Source of the DNA: Pseudomonas argentinensis
GTDB lineage: Bacteria > Pseudomonadota > Gammaproteobacteria > Pseudomonadales > Pseudomonadaceae
DNA length: 64,000 bases
Direction of reading: 5' to 3'
Assembly (NCBI RefSeq): GCF_001839655.2
Contig: NZ_CP056087.1
Location: forward strand, 682,001 to 746,000
Part shown: piece by piece, positions 16,986-24,429 of the stretch
Layout of the letters: each line of letters begins with the position of its first letter
Position numbering within the stretch: position 1 is the first letter of the stretch
Made by a program: the position numbers and the translations under genes
The notes under the pieces: generated by a model
What the model saw: the letters and a program-made list of their open reading frames with translations, nothing else
Databases searched by the model: none
Told to the model about the DNA's origin: nothing

Positions 16986-18293
16986 ATGTCTGCCACTAGA
17001 ACCGGGCGTGTGCGCTTCAGCATCGTGGCGATGCTGTTCATGGTCACCGCGGTGACCTTTGCCGACCGCTCCAGCATGTCCATCGCCGGGGCCGCCCTGC
17101 AGGCCGATCTGGGCATCGACGCCCTGACCCTCGGCTATATCTTCTCGGCGTTCGGCTGGGCCTACGTCGTCGCGCAGATCCCCGGTGGTTGGCTATTCGA
17201 CCGTTTCGACGTCAAGCGCGTGTACGGCATTGCCCTGCTGTGCTGGTCGGCGCTCACATTCGCCCAGGGGTTCGTCGGCTTCCTGCCGGTGGCCTGGACG
17301 GTGGCCTGCCTGTTTCTGCTGCGTGTGGCGGTAGGCCTCGCAGCGGCCCCCTGCTTTCCGGGCAATGCGCGGATCATCGCCGCCTGGTTCCCGAGCAGCG
17401 AGCGCGCCACCGCCACTGCGGTGTCCGGGTCGGCGCAATATTGCTCCACGGCGCTGTTCGCACCGCTGATGGGCTGGGTGGTGCAAGCCTTCGGCTGGCA
17501 ACAGGTGTTCATCGTGCTGGGCTGCTTCGGTTTCGCGCTGTGCTTTCTCTGGGCGCGAACCATCCACAGCCCGCGTCTGCACCCGCGCATCGGCGCCGCA
17601 GAGTTCGCCCACATCGAGCGCGGCGGCGGGCTGCTCGACCTGACGCCGCTGCCGGCGACCGGCAAGCCCCAGCAGCGCGGTCACCTGTGGCAGCTGCTGA
17701 GCCAGCGCACCCTGCTGGGCATATACGCCGGCCAGTATCTGAGCAACGCCACCACCTACTTTCTGCTCACCTGGTTTCCGGTGTACCTGGTGCAGGAGCG
17801 CGGCATGACCTTGATGGCGGCCGGTTTCGCTACGGTGGTGCCAGCCATCAGCGGGTTCGCCGGCAGCCTGAGCGGCGGCATGCTATCCGACCGCCTGGTG
17901 CGCCACGGCCACTCGCTGACCCTGGCACGCAAGCTGCCCATCGTCACCGGCATGTGCCTGTCGGCCTGTATCGGTCTGTGCGTGTTCGTCGACAGCGACG
18001 CCGCAGTGCTGGCGCTGATGGGCCTGGCGTTCTTTGGCAAGGGCTTCGGCACCCTGGGCTGGACCCTGGTGGCCGACACCTCGCCGCGGCAGATCGTCGG
18101 GCTCAGCGGCGGCCTGTTCAATAGCTTCGGCAACCTGGCGGCGATCACCACGCCGATCATCGTCGGTTACCTGGTCAGCCGCAGCGGTTCGTTCGACCTG
18201 GCCCTGGGCTTTGTTGCGGCCAATTCGCTGCTGGCGGTGCTCTGCTACCTGCTAGTGGTCGGCCGTATCCAGCGCATCGAATTGAAAGATTGA
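16986..18293 (+). CDS. MFS transporter, anion:cation symporter (glucarate/galactonate-type) family
   Basis: 435 aa with 12 predicted helices. The first helix and loop (FADRSSMSIAGAALQADLGI) resemble the DR..LSIA signature of ACS-family carriers such as GudP and ExuT. The IPGGWLFDRFDVKRVYG motif A and the late SPRQIVGLSGGLFNSFGNLA segment also fit. The start is ATG 16986 with AAGGA upstream; the longer frame from 16821 is not family-like. ACS members import sugar acids or other organic anions with protons. It is followed after 26 bases by an FAD-linked dehydrogenase that probably oxidises the imported compound, and is divergent from tctCBA. Substrate unknown. Confidence 0.88.
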   Translation: MSATRTGRVRFSIVAMLFMVTAVTFADRSSMSIAGAALQADLGIDALTLGYIFSAFGWAYVVAQIPGGWLFDRFDVKRVYGIALLCWSALTFAQGFVGFLPVAWTVACLFLLRVAVGLAAAPCFPGNARIIAAWFPSSERATATAVSGSAQYCSTALFAPLMGWVVQAFGWQQVFIVLGCFGFALCFLWARTIHSPRLHPRIGAAEFAHIERGGGLLDLTPLPATGKPQQRGHLWQLLSQRTLLGIYAGQYLSNATTYFLLTWFPVYLVQERGMTLMAAGFATVVPAISGFAGSLSGGMLSDRLVRHGHSLTLARKLPIVTGMCLSACIGLCVFVDSDAAVLALMGLAFFGKGFGTLGWTLVADTSPRQIVGLSGGLFNSFGNLAAITTPIIVGYLVSRSGSFDLALGFVAANSLLAVLCYLLVVGRIQRIELKD

Positions 18294-18319
18294 AACCCGC
18301 CGACGGAGGAGGAGAGACC

Positions 18320-19738
18320 ATGAGCATGCTTGATCAGCGTCTGCTGCAGGCCCTGGAACAGGTGGTCGGCGAAGCCGGGCTGGTGCGCGATGAACAGCGC
18401 CTGCAAAGCTACCTGAGCGACTGGCGCAATGCTTACCGCGGACGGGCAGCGCTGGTGGTGCGCCCGGCCAGCACTGAGCAGGTGGCGGCCGTGGTGCGGC
18501 TGTGCAGCGCGGCGGGTGTAACGCTGGTGCCCCAGGGCGGCAATACCGGGTTGTGCGGCGGTTCGATTCCGGACGACTCCGGCACCCAGGTGGTGCTGTC
18601 TCTGACGCGCATGACGCAGATCCGCGACGTGGACGCCGGCAACGAAACCATCACCGTGGAAGCCGGGGTGCTGCTGCAGCGCCTGCAGGAGGCGGCGGCC
18701 GAGGTGGGCAGGCTGTTTCCGCTGTCCCTGGGCGCCGAAGGCAGCTGTACCGTCGGCGGCAACCTGGCGACCAACGCCGGCGGCACCGCCGTGCTGCGCT
18801 ACGGCAATATGCGCGACCTGACGCTGGGCCTGGAAGTGGTGCTACCTGACGGGCGCATCTGGAACGGCCTGCGCGGCCTGCGCAAGGACAACACCGGGTA
18901 CGACCTCAAGCACCTGTTCATCGGCTCGGAAGGCACCCTGGGCGTCATCACCGCGGCGGTGCTCAAGCTGTATCCCGCAGTGCGCAGCCGCACCACCGCC
19001 TGGGTCGCATTGCCAAGCCCACAGGCGGCGGTCGACCTGATCGGGCGCATGCGCACGTTGTGCGGTGATCGCCTCACCGGCTTCGAGCTGATGTCGCGGC
19101 AGAGCGTGGAGTTCGTGCTTAGCCATGTGGCCGGGTGCAACGACCCGTTCGCCGAGGCTCACCCCTGGTACGTGCTGATCGAGCTGAGCGACACGCTGGT
19201 CGATGCGCCATTGGCCGAGATGCTGGAAAACGGCCTGGGCGCAGCATTCGAGCAGGGCGAAGCGCTGGACGCCGTGGTGGCCGGTAACGAAACCCAGGTC
19301 GCCGCGCTGTGGAAGATGCGCGAGGGCATTTCCGAAGCGCAGAACCATGAGGGGCCGAGCCTCAAGCATGACATCAGCGTGCCGGTCAGCAGCATCCCCG
19401 CCTTTATCGAGGCGGCTGATCAGCAACTGCAAGCAGCGTTTCCCGGGGTGCGGATCGTCGCCTACGGCCATGTCGGTGACGGCAACCTGCACTACAACAT
19501 CAGCAAGCCGGTGGGCAGCGAGGACGCGCCGTTCAAGGCCCAGGCCGAGGCCATCATGCACGTCATCTACGACGTCACCCGGGCGTTCGCCGGCAGCATC
19601 AGCGCCGAGCACGGCCTCGGCCAGGCCAAGCGCGAGGCGGCGCGGCGCTACAAGGACCCGCTGGAACTGGAGCTGATGCGCAGCCTCAAGCGGACGCTGG
19701 ATCCCGCCGGGCTGATGAACCCTGGCAAGCTGCTCTGA
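18320..19738 (+). CDS. FAD-linked D-2-hydroxyacid dehydrogenase (GlcD/D2HGDH-like)
   Basis: 472 aa, two domains. The FAD_binding_4 domain (~35-175) has PQGGNTGLCGGSIPDDSG and GAEGSCTVGGNLATNAGGTA. The FAD-oxidase C-terminal domain (~210-470) has AYGHVGDGNLHYNISKP and SAEHGLGQAKREAARRYKDP. These are conserved in D-lactate, glycolate and D-2-hydroxyglutarate dehydrogenases. Start at 18320 follows a strong GGAGGAGGAG site; an upstream ATG at 18290 would overlap the MFS stop. The context (26 bases after an organic-acid transporter, opposite a carboxylate transporter) suggests catabolism of an imported D-2-hydroxyacid. The exact substrate cannot be decided from sequence. Confidence 0.88.
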   Translation: MSMLDQRLLQALEQVVGEAGLVRDEQRLQSYLSDWRNAYRGRAALVVRPASTEQVAAVVRLCSAAGVTLVPQGGNTGLCGGSIPDDSGTQVVLSLTRMTQIRDVDAGNETITVEAGVLLQRLQEAAAEVGRLFPLSLGAEGSCTVGGNLATNAGGTAVLRYGNMRDLTLGLEVVLPDGRIWNGLRGLRKDNTGYDLKHLFIGSEGTLGVITAAVLKLYPAVRSRTTAWVALPSPQAAVDLIGRMRTLCGDRLTGFELMSRQSVEFVLSHVAGCNDPFAEAHPWYVLIELSDTLVDAPLAEMLENGLGAAFEQGEALDAVVAGNETQVAALWKMREGISEAQNHEGPSLKHDISVPVSSIPAFIEAADQQLQAAFPGVRIVAYGHVGDGNLHYNISKPVGSEDAPFKAQAEAIMHVIYDVTRAFAGSISAEHGLGQAKREAARRYKDPLELELMRSLKRTLDPAGLMNPGKLL

Positions 19739-19810
19739 TCCGGCGTCTGGAGTTCGCGGTGGGCGTGGCGGATACTGCCGGCCTCCCGTGACAGGAATAA
19801 GGACGTTTTC

Positions 19811-20884
19811 GTGCGCTTGCTGCTACTGCCCCTGCTTGCCATCGCCCTGCCGACGCTGGCCGATGTACGTATCGATGCTCTCACCGCCAAGCGCAGCGAT
19901 TGGGAGACCTACCGCTTCCCGCTGCTGGTCGGCGACAGCCCTGCCATTGCCCGTATCAACACCTTCCTGCATGCGCGCGAGCTGCAGGCGTTGCCGGGGC
20001 GCTTCGCCATATCGCCGTTCGAGAAGGTGCAGCCCAAGGAGAGGGAAATCTGGGGTGTGAACAACCTCGATTACCGGGTTCTCGGTCAAGGCCCGGGGTT
20101 TCTGTCGCTCGCCATCGACGGCGAGTACACCGGCGCCTACACCAGCCAGGGCACGCGCAGCTACAACTTCGACCTGGCCAGCGGCCGGCCCATTGGTTTG
20201 CCGCAATTGCTCAACCCTGAGGGACTGCTGCGTCTGCAGGGCGAGCTGCAGGCGCAGCGGGTCAAGCGCCTGGAGGACTTTCTCAAGGCCATGCCGCCGA
20301 GCAATCCGGCGGATTACGACAAGCTGAGCGACGACGAGCAGTGGCTGGAAGGCCAGCGCGCGATGTACACCGAATGCCTCAACTCGCGCCGTGAAGCCAG
20401 CCTCGACTACGACCGCCTGCAACTGGGCACAGACAACCTGACCGTGATTGGCGATACCTGCGCCAACCATGCCAGCCGCGCGCTGGACGACCTCGGTGAG
20501 TTCTCCAATAGTGTCAGCTACGCGTCCCTGAGCGCCGATCTGAGCCCCTATGGTCGCTGCCTGCTGCTGGAAAAACGCAGCGATTGTGCCTTACCGGCGA
20601 ACAGCACGGCCCAAGGCGTATACCGCGGCACCCTCGGCCGCTACCCGATCACTCTGGTGATCGAGCAGCCCTATGCCGATCACAGCCTGTCCGCCAGCTA
20701 CTTCTACGACAAGCACGCCACGCAGATCGAACTGGGCGGCGAGTTTCAGCAGGATCACCTCACCCTTCACGAAAACGGCGAACCGCCGGCCCGCTTCGAA
20801 CTCGAATTCCAGACCGATGGCAGCCTGACGGGCACCTGGCAGCAGGGCAACAAGCCCGAGCTTGCCGTGAAACTCACTCCGTAA
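19811..20884 (+). CDS. Secreted protein of unknown function
   Basis: 357 aa with a hydrophobic signal peptide (MRLLLLPLLAIALPTLA) cut near ADV. I do not recognise the family. The mature part has a DUF3298-like feel: a DYRVLGQGPGFLSLAIDGEY strand followed by GAYTSQGTRSYNFDLASGRP, resembling periplasmic beta-sandwich proteins that carry 'gayp...yyNfD..tG' patterns. Cysteines occur as a few separated residues that could form disulfides. The start is GTG at 19811, with AAGGA upstream. It follows the dehydrogenase by 72 bases and precedes a DUF1835 gene by 19; a shared function is not evident. Confidence 0.75.
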   Translation: MRLLLLPLLAIALPTLADVRIDALTAKRSDWETYRFPLLVGDSPAIARINTFLHARELQALPGRFAISPFEKVQPKEREIWGVNNLDYRVLGQGPGFLSLAIDGEYTGAYTSQGTRSYNFDLASGRPIGLPQLLNPEGLLRLQGELQAQRVKRLEDFLKAMPPSNPADYDKLSDDEQWLEGQRAMYTECLNSRREASLDYDRLQLGTDNLTVIGDTCANHASRALDDLGEFSNSVSYASLSADLSPYGRCLLLEKRSDCALPANSTAQGVYRGTLGRYPITLVIEQPYADHSLSASYFYDKHATQIELGGEFQQDHLTLHENGEPPARFELEFQTDGSLTGTWQQGNKPELAVKLTP

Positions 20885-20903
20885 AGCTCGACAAGGAGGA
20901 TTT

Positions 20904-21683
20904 ATGTGGCATCTGGTCTGTGGTGACAATGCCGTCGCCGGCGTCAGCCATGTGATCGGCCAGCAGGCGGCCGAGGCCGGTTTGCGCGTACTGCGCGACG
21001 ACCTGGCCGTCGGCCCGCTGGGCGATGTCGACACCGTGCCCTGTGCGGCGCGCGTGGCGTTCTGGGGCGCGGTGTGGCCGGCGAGCGTGACGCCGGTGCC
21101 GGATTTCGCAGAGGACTTGCCCGCCGATGCCCAGTGGCTCGCCGGCCTGGCGCTGCAGGAGCGGCCGGTTACCGTCTGGCATGGCGACAGTGCCAGCGAG
21201 CAACTGCTGCTGGCGCGGGTCGCCCATGCCCTCGAGGGCAGCGGCGTGGCCCTGATCGAGGTGGCCTGCGGCACCGGCAACAGCTGGGTGCAGAGCCGCA
21301 AGGCCGTTGCCATGCATGCACCGCAGGCGCTGCTGGAACTGGCCAACCCGCAGCCAGTGGAGGCCGACCGGCTGGCCGCACTGGCAGCGCAATGGCGTGG
21401 CGCAGTGGCCGATGGCGGGCTGATTCACCGCTGGCAGGCGGGGCAGTTCGCTGGTGAGGATTACCAGGCCATCGACGCGGCGCTGCTGCGCCACGCTCGC
21501 GCCGAGCCGCAACCCTTGGCACGGGTCATGGCCGAGGTGATGGCGCGCTGCGACGGCTTCTTCGCCACTGATTACTTTCTGTTCTGGCGTGCCCGCGAGC
21601 TGGCTGCAGGCGGACAACTGGTGCTCGCGGGCGAGCCGGGCGAGCACGGTTACTCGGGCTTGCAGGTGCGCCGCGGCAGCTGA
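20904..21683 (+). CDS. DUF1835 domain protein
   Basis: 259 aa, cytoplasmic. The N-terminus MWHLVCGDNAVAGVSHVIGQ and the conserved LRDDLAVGPLGDVD block match DUF1835, a family with a Rossmann-like start of unknown function. Later segments include VWHGDSASEQLLLARVAHAL and a C-terminal half rich in Ala and Leu. A good AAGGAGG site precedes the ATG. It follows the secreted unknown by 19 bases and is convergent with the AraC regulator, leaving only 1 base between stops. No function can be assigned. Confidence 0.82.
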   Translation: MWHLVCGDNAVAGVSHVIGQQAAEAGLRVLRDDLAVGPLGDVDTVPCAARVAFWGAVWPASVTPVPDFAEDLPADAQWLAGLALQERPVTVWHGDSASEQLLLARVAHALEGSGVALIEVACGTGNSWVQSRKAVAMHAPQALLELANPQPVEADRLAALAAQWRGAVADGGLIHRWQAGQFAGEDYQAIDAALLRHARAEPQPLARVMAEVMARCDGFFATDYFLFWRARELAAGGQLVLAGEPGEHGYSGLQVRRGS

Positions 21684-21684
21684 T

Positions 21685-22473
21685 TCAGCCGCTGAAGAAC
21701 TCGCCGGGCGTGGCACCGAACTGCTGGCGAAACGCGGCGATAAAGGCCGAGGTGGAGTCGTAGCCACAGAGCAGGGCAACGTCGGTGACCCGTTCGCCGC
21801 GCTCCAGCGGCATCAGCGCGCCGAGCAGGCGCAGGCGTTGCCGCCAGGCGCGAAAGGTCAGGCCAGTATCGCGCAGGAACAGGCGGCTGAGGGTCTTTTC
21901 CGACACGCCGAGGCCTTCGCCCCAGGCGGCCAGGGTGCGGTCGTCGTCCGGTTTCTTCTGCAGCCTGCTGCATAACGTGCGCAGGCGTGCATCGCCTGGC
22001 CAGGGCAGGGATAGATGCACCTCGGGCGCCACGTGCAGGCGGTCGAGCAGCACTGCGGCGAGGCGCCCGTCCGGCCCGCTCTCGTCGTACTCCACCGGCA
22101 GTTCGCAGAAGCTGCGGATCAGCTCGCGGGTCAGGGCATCCACGCCCAGCACCCGGCAGCTCTGCGCTGCGCTCTCGGGGGTCTGGTCCTGCAGGTAGAG
22201 GCTGCGCATCTCGGTGTTAGGCGAACTCAGCACCTCGTGCTCCAGGCCGGCGGGAATCCAGATCGCCCGTTGCGGCGGTGCGACGAAACTGCCGGCCGCG
22301 GTGCGCACGTGCAGCACCCCCTGGATCGCATAGGTCAGCTGCACCCAGGCATGGCTGTGGCGCGGCGTACCGGTCTGGTGTGGCAGCGATTCGTTGCGTG
22401 CATAGAGCGGCCGGGGCAGGCGTGCCAGCTGGGGAATGCTGCGCTCGGCGATGGCTTGTCCGTTAGGCGACAT
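21685..22473 (-). CDS. AraC-family regulator with N-terminal cupin (NimR-like)
   Basis: 262 aa. The N-terminal cupin (~35-110: HQTGTPRHSHAWVQLTYAIQ, WIPAGLEHEVLSS) probably senses a small ligand. The C-terminal double helix-turn-helix domain (~165-262) includes LAAWGEGLGVSEKTLSRLF and the second helix pair VTDVALLCGYDSTSAFIAAF, ending RQQFGATPGEFF. It is divergent from the SBF-like transporter at 22572 across 98 bases, an arrangement typical of regulator and target exporter, as in the NimR/NimT pair. Confidence 0.88.
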   Translation of the reverse strand: MSPNGQAIAERSIPQLARLPRPLYARNESLPHQTGTPRHSHAWVQLTYAIQGVLHVRTAAGSFVAPPQRAIWIPAGLEHEVLSSPNTEMRSLYLQDQTPESAAQSCRVLGVDALTRELIRSFCELPVEYDESGPDGRLAAVLLDRLHVAPEVHLSLPWPGDARLRTLCSRLQKKPDDDRTLAAWGEGLGVSEKTLSRLFLRDTGLTFRAWRQRLRLLGALMPLERGERVTDVALLCGYDSTSAFIAAFRQQFGATPGEFFSG

Positions 22474-22571
22474 GATCTGGCTTTATGGCGTTAGTCGGCA
22501 ATTGCCGCTCAGGGTAGAGTGGCCGCCTTTCTGTGGCAACTGTCTGCCATCGCCTGCCCGGAGTCCTGCCC

Positions 22572-23588
22572 ATGGCCCGTTCCCGATTACTGCCCGACAA
22601 CTTCACCCTGACGCTGATCGCCGTCGTGCTTACCGCCACCTTTGTGCCCGTCAGCGGCCAGGCAGCCGTGGCGTTCGGCTGGATCACCAACCTGGCCATC
22701 GCCCTGTTGTTCTTCCTGCACGGCGCCAAGCTGTCCCGTGAGGCGATCCTCGCCGGCGCCGGCCACTGGCGCCTGCACCTGCTGGTGTTCAGCTGCACCT
22801 TTATCCTCTTTCCGCTGCTGGGGCTGGCCCTCAAGCCGCTCCTGTCGCCGCTGATCGGCACCGAGCTGTACCTGGGCATGGTCTACCTGTGCGCCCTGCC
22901 GGCCACGGTGCAGTCGGCCATCGCCTTCACCTCGCTGGCGCGCGGCAACATCCCCGCCGCGATCTGCAGCGCGGCGGCGTCCAGCCTGTTTGGCATCTTC
23001 CTCACCCCGCTGCTGGTGGCGCTGTTGATGGACGTGCACGGCAGCGGCGGCTCGCTGCTCGACGCCATTGGCAAGATCACCCTGCAGCTGCTGGTGCCGT
23101 TCATTCTCGGCCAGATCGCCCGGCGCTGGATCGGCGCCTGGGTCGGCCGCAACAAGAACTGGCTCAAGTACGTCGACCAGAGCTCGATCCTGCTGGTGGT
23201 CTACACCGCGTTCAGCGCGGCGGTGGTCGACGGCCTGTGGAACCAGGTGTCGTGGCCGACGCTCGGCCTGCTGATCTTCTCCTGCTGCCTGTTGCTGGCC
23301 CTGGCCCTGGGCATCACCGCGTTGCTTGGCAAGGTGTGCGGGTTCAATCAGGAAGACCGCATCACCATCCTGTTCTGCGGCTCGAAAAAGAGCCTGGCCA
23401 CCGGCGTGCCGATGGCCCAGGTGCTGTTCGCCGGTAGCAGCATCGGCCTGATGATCCTGCCGATGATGCTGTTCCACCAGATCCAGCTGATGGTCTGCGC
23501 GGTACTCGCCCAGCGCTACGCCCGCCGCCCGGAAACCGCGGTCGAGTCCCAGAACGCCCAGCCGGCGCCGGTCGCCAAGGCGCCCTGA
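22572..23588 (+). CDS. SBF-like (bile acid:sodium symporter superfamily) transporter, YfeH type
   Basis: 338 aa with about 9-10 transmembrane helices. Recognisable blocks are LAIALLFFLHGAKLSREAIL, ALPATVQSAIAFTSLARGN (the crossing-helix region), SAAASSLFGIFLTPLL and FCGSKKSLATGVPMAQVLF, all hallmarks of the SBF_like family (PF13593). Start at 22572 (MARSRLLPDN) is preceded by GGAG; the frame extends upstream to 22533 without support. It probably transports an organic anion under control of the divergent AraC regulator. The substrate is unknown. Confidence 0.88.
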   Translation: MARSRLLPDNFTLTLIAVVLTATFVPVSGQAAVAFGWITNLAIALLFFLHGAKLSREAILAGAGHWRLHLLVFSCTFILFPLLGLALKPLLSPLIGTELYLGMVYLCALPATVQSAIAFTSLARGNIPAAICSAAASSLFGIFLTPLLVALLMDVHGSGGSLLDAIGKITLQLLVPFILGQIARRWIGAWVGRNKNWLKYVDQSSILLVVYTAFSAAVVDGLWNQVSWPTLGLLIFSCCLLLALALGITALLGKVCGFNQEDRITILFCGSKKSLATGVPMAQVLFAGSSIGLMILPMMLFHQIQLMVCAVLAQRYARRPETAVESQNAQPAPVAKAP

Positions 23589-23656
23589 TGGATTCCGCGC
23601 GGGGGCTTAGCAGGCTGTTGGAAAACTACCTGCGTTGCCGCCGCGTCGTTGCAGTT

Positions 23657-23764
23657 TTCGCGGGCATGGACTGGGCGTCCCCGCCCGCTCCCACAGATTT
23701 TGCATCCGACACCGAATTGGCAGCGCCTACACATCCCCCTGTGGGAACGCGCCATGCGCGCGAA
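23657..23764. repeat. REP pair upstream of the RAYT pseudogene
   Basis: Two REP-like units face each other: 23657-23694 (starts TTCGCGGGCATGG, ends GCCCGCTCCCAC, with an internal insertion) and 23741-23764 (starts GTGGGAACGC, ends GCGCGAA). They are diverged copies of the perfect pair found downstream of the transposase remnant. Confidence 0.8.
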
Positions 23765-23815
23765 TGGATATCGAGCACTACACTGGCATCACTGAATCAA
23801 CACGGAGGTCGATTC

Positions 23816-24282
23816 ATGCCGATGCCATCCAGACCAGGCTATCGCGCCCTGCGCAGAGGCCGCGCGTCCTGTCCGGGCGCGGCCTATCTGATCACCACGG
23901 TCACCCGTGACCGCATACCGGTGTTCAGCCATTTTCCTGCGGGCTGCGCGGCGGCTCGCTGCTTCGAAACTCCAACGCTTCTGCGCGACAGCCATATGCT
24001 GGCCTGGGTGCTGATGCCGGATCATGCCCATTGGTTGATTCGGCTGGGCGAAGTGGACAGCCTGGCTGCTTTGATGAATCGGCTGAAGTCATCCAGCAGT
24101 CGGGTGGCGGAAAATGTGCGGGCATCGAGAGGGGCATCTGGGTGGCGGGCTTTCATGATCACGGCTTGCGCGCCGAAGAGGATTTGCTCGGTGTGGCGCG
24201 CTATATCGTGGCCAATCCACTACGGGCTGGATTGGTCAGGCGGGTGGGTGACTATCCGTTCTGGAATGCGGTCTGGCTTTAG
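23816..24282 (+). pseudogene. REP-associated tyrosine transposase (RAYT), frameshifted
   Basis: The start MPMPSRPGYRALRRGRAS has a GGAGG site upstream. The catalytic HUH-like motif is intact: WVLMPDHAHWLIRLGEVD. After SSSSRVAENVR, near base 24113, the reading frame is lost, but a -1 shift restores the family's end: GIWVAGFHDHGLRAEEDLLG followed by ARYIVANPLRAGLVRRVGDY and stop at 24282. A single lost base in the GCGGGC run (24116-24121) would explain it. RAYTs mobilise REP sequences; here REP pairs lie on both sides (23657-23764 and 24305-24376). Unless corrected by slippage the protein is not made. A sequencing error in the G run is the alternative. Confidence 0.82.
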
Positions 24283-24304
24283 GTGTGAGTCGACTGCTGG
24301 ATTT

Positions 24305-24376
24305 TTCGCGGGCATGGCCCGCTCCCACGGGATCTGACACACCTCCAGACCTGTGGGAGCGGGCCATGCCCGCGAA
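24305..24376. repeat. Perfect REP pair (BIME) downstream of the RAYT pseudogene
   Basis: The 24-base units at 24305-24328 (TTCGCGGGCATGG...) and 24353-24376 (GTGGGAGCGGGCC...) are exact reverse complements separated by 24 bases. This is the classic Pseudomonas REP with the GGGCATGGCCCGC palindromic core. It also separates the pseudogene from the convergent triC end. Confidence 0.92.
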
Positions 24377-24429
24377 GGGCCTATTGAGCAGCGTCGATCT
24401 TACTGACAGCGTGCGATAGGTCATTCACT

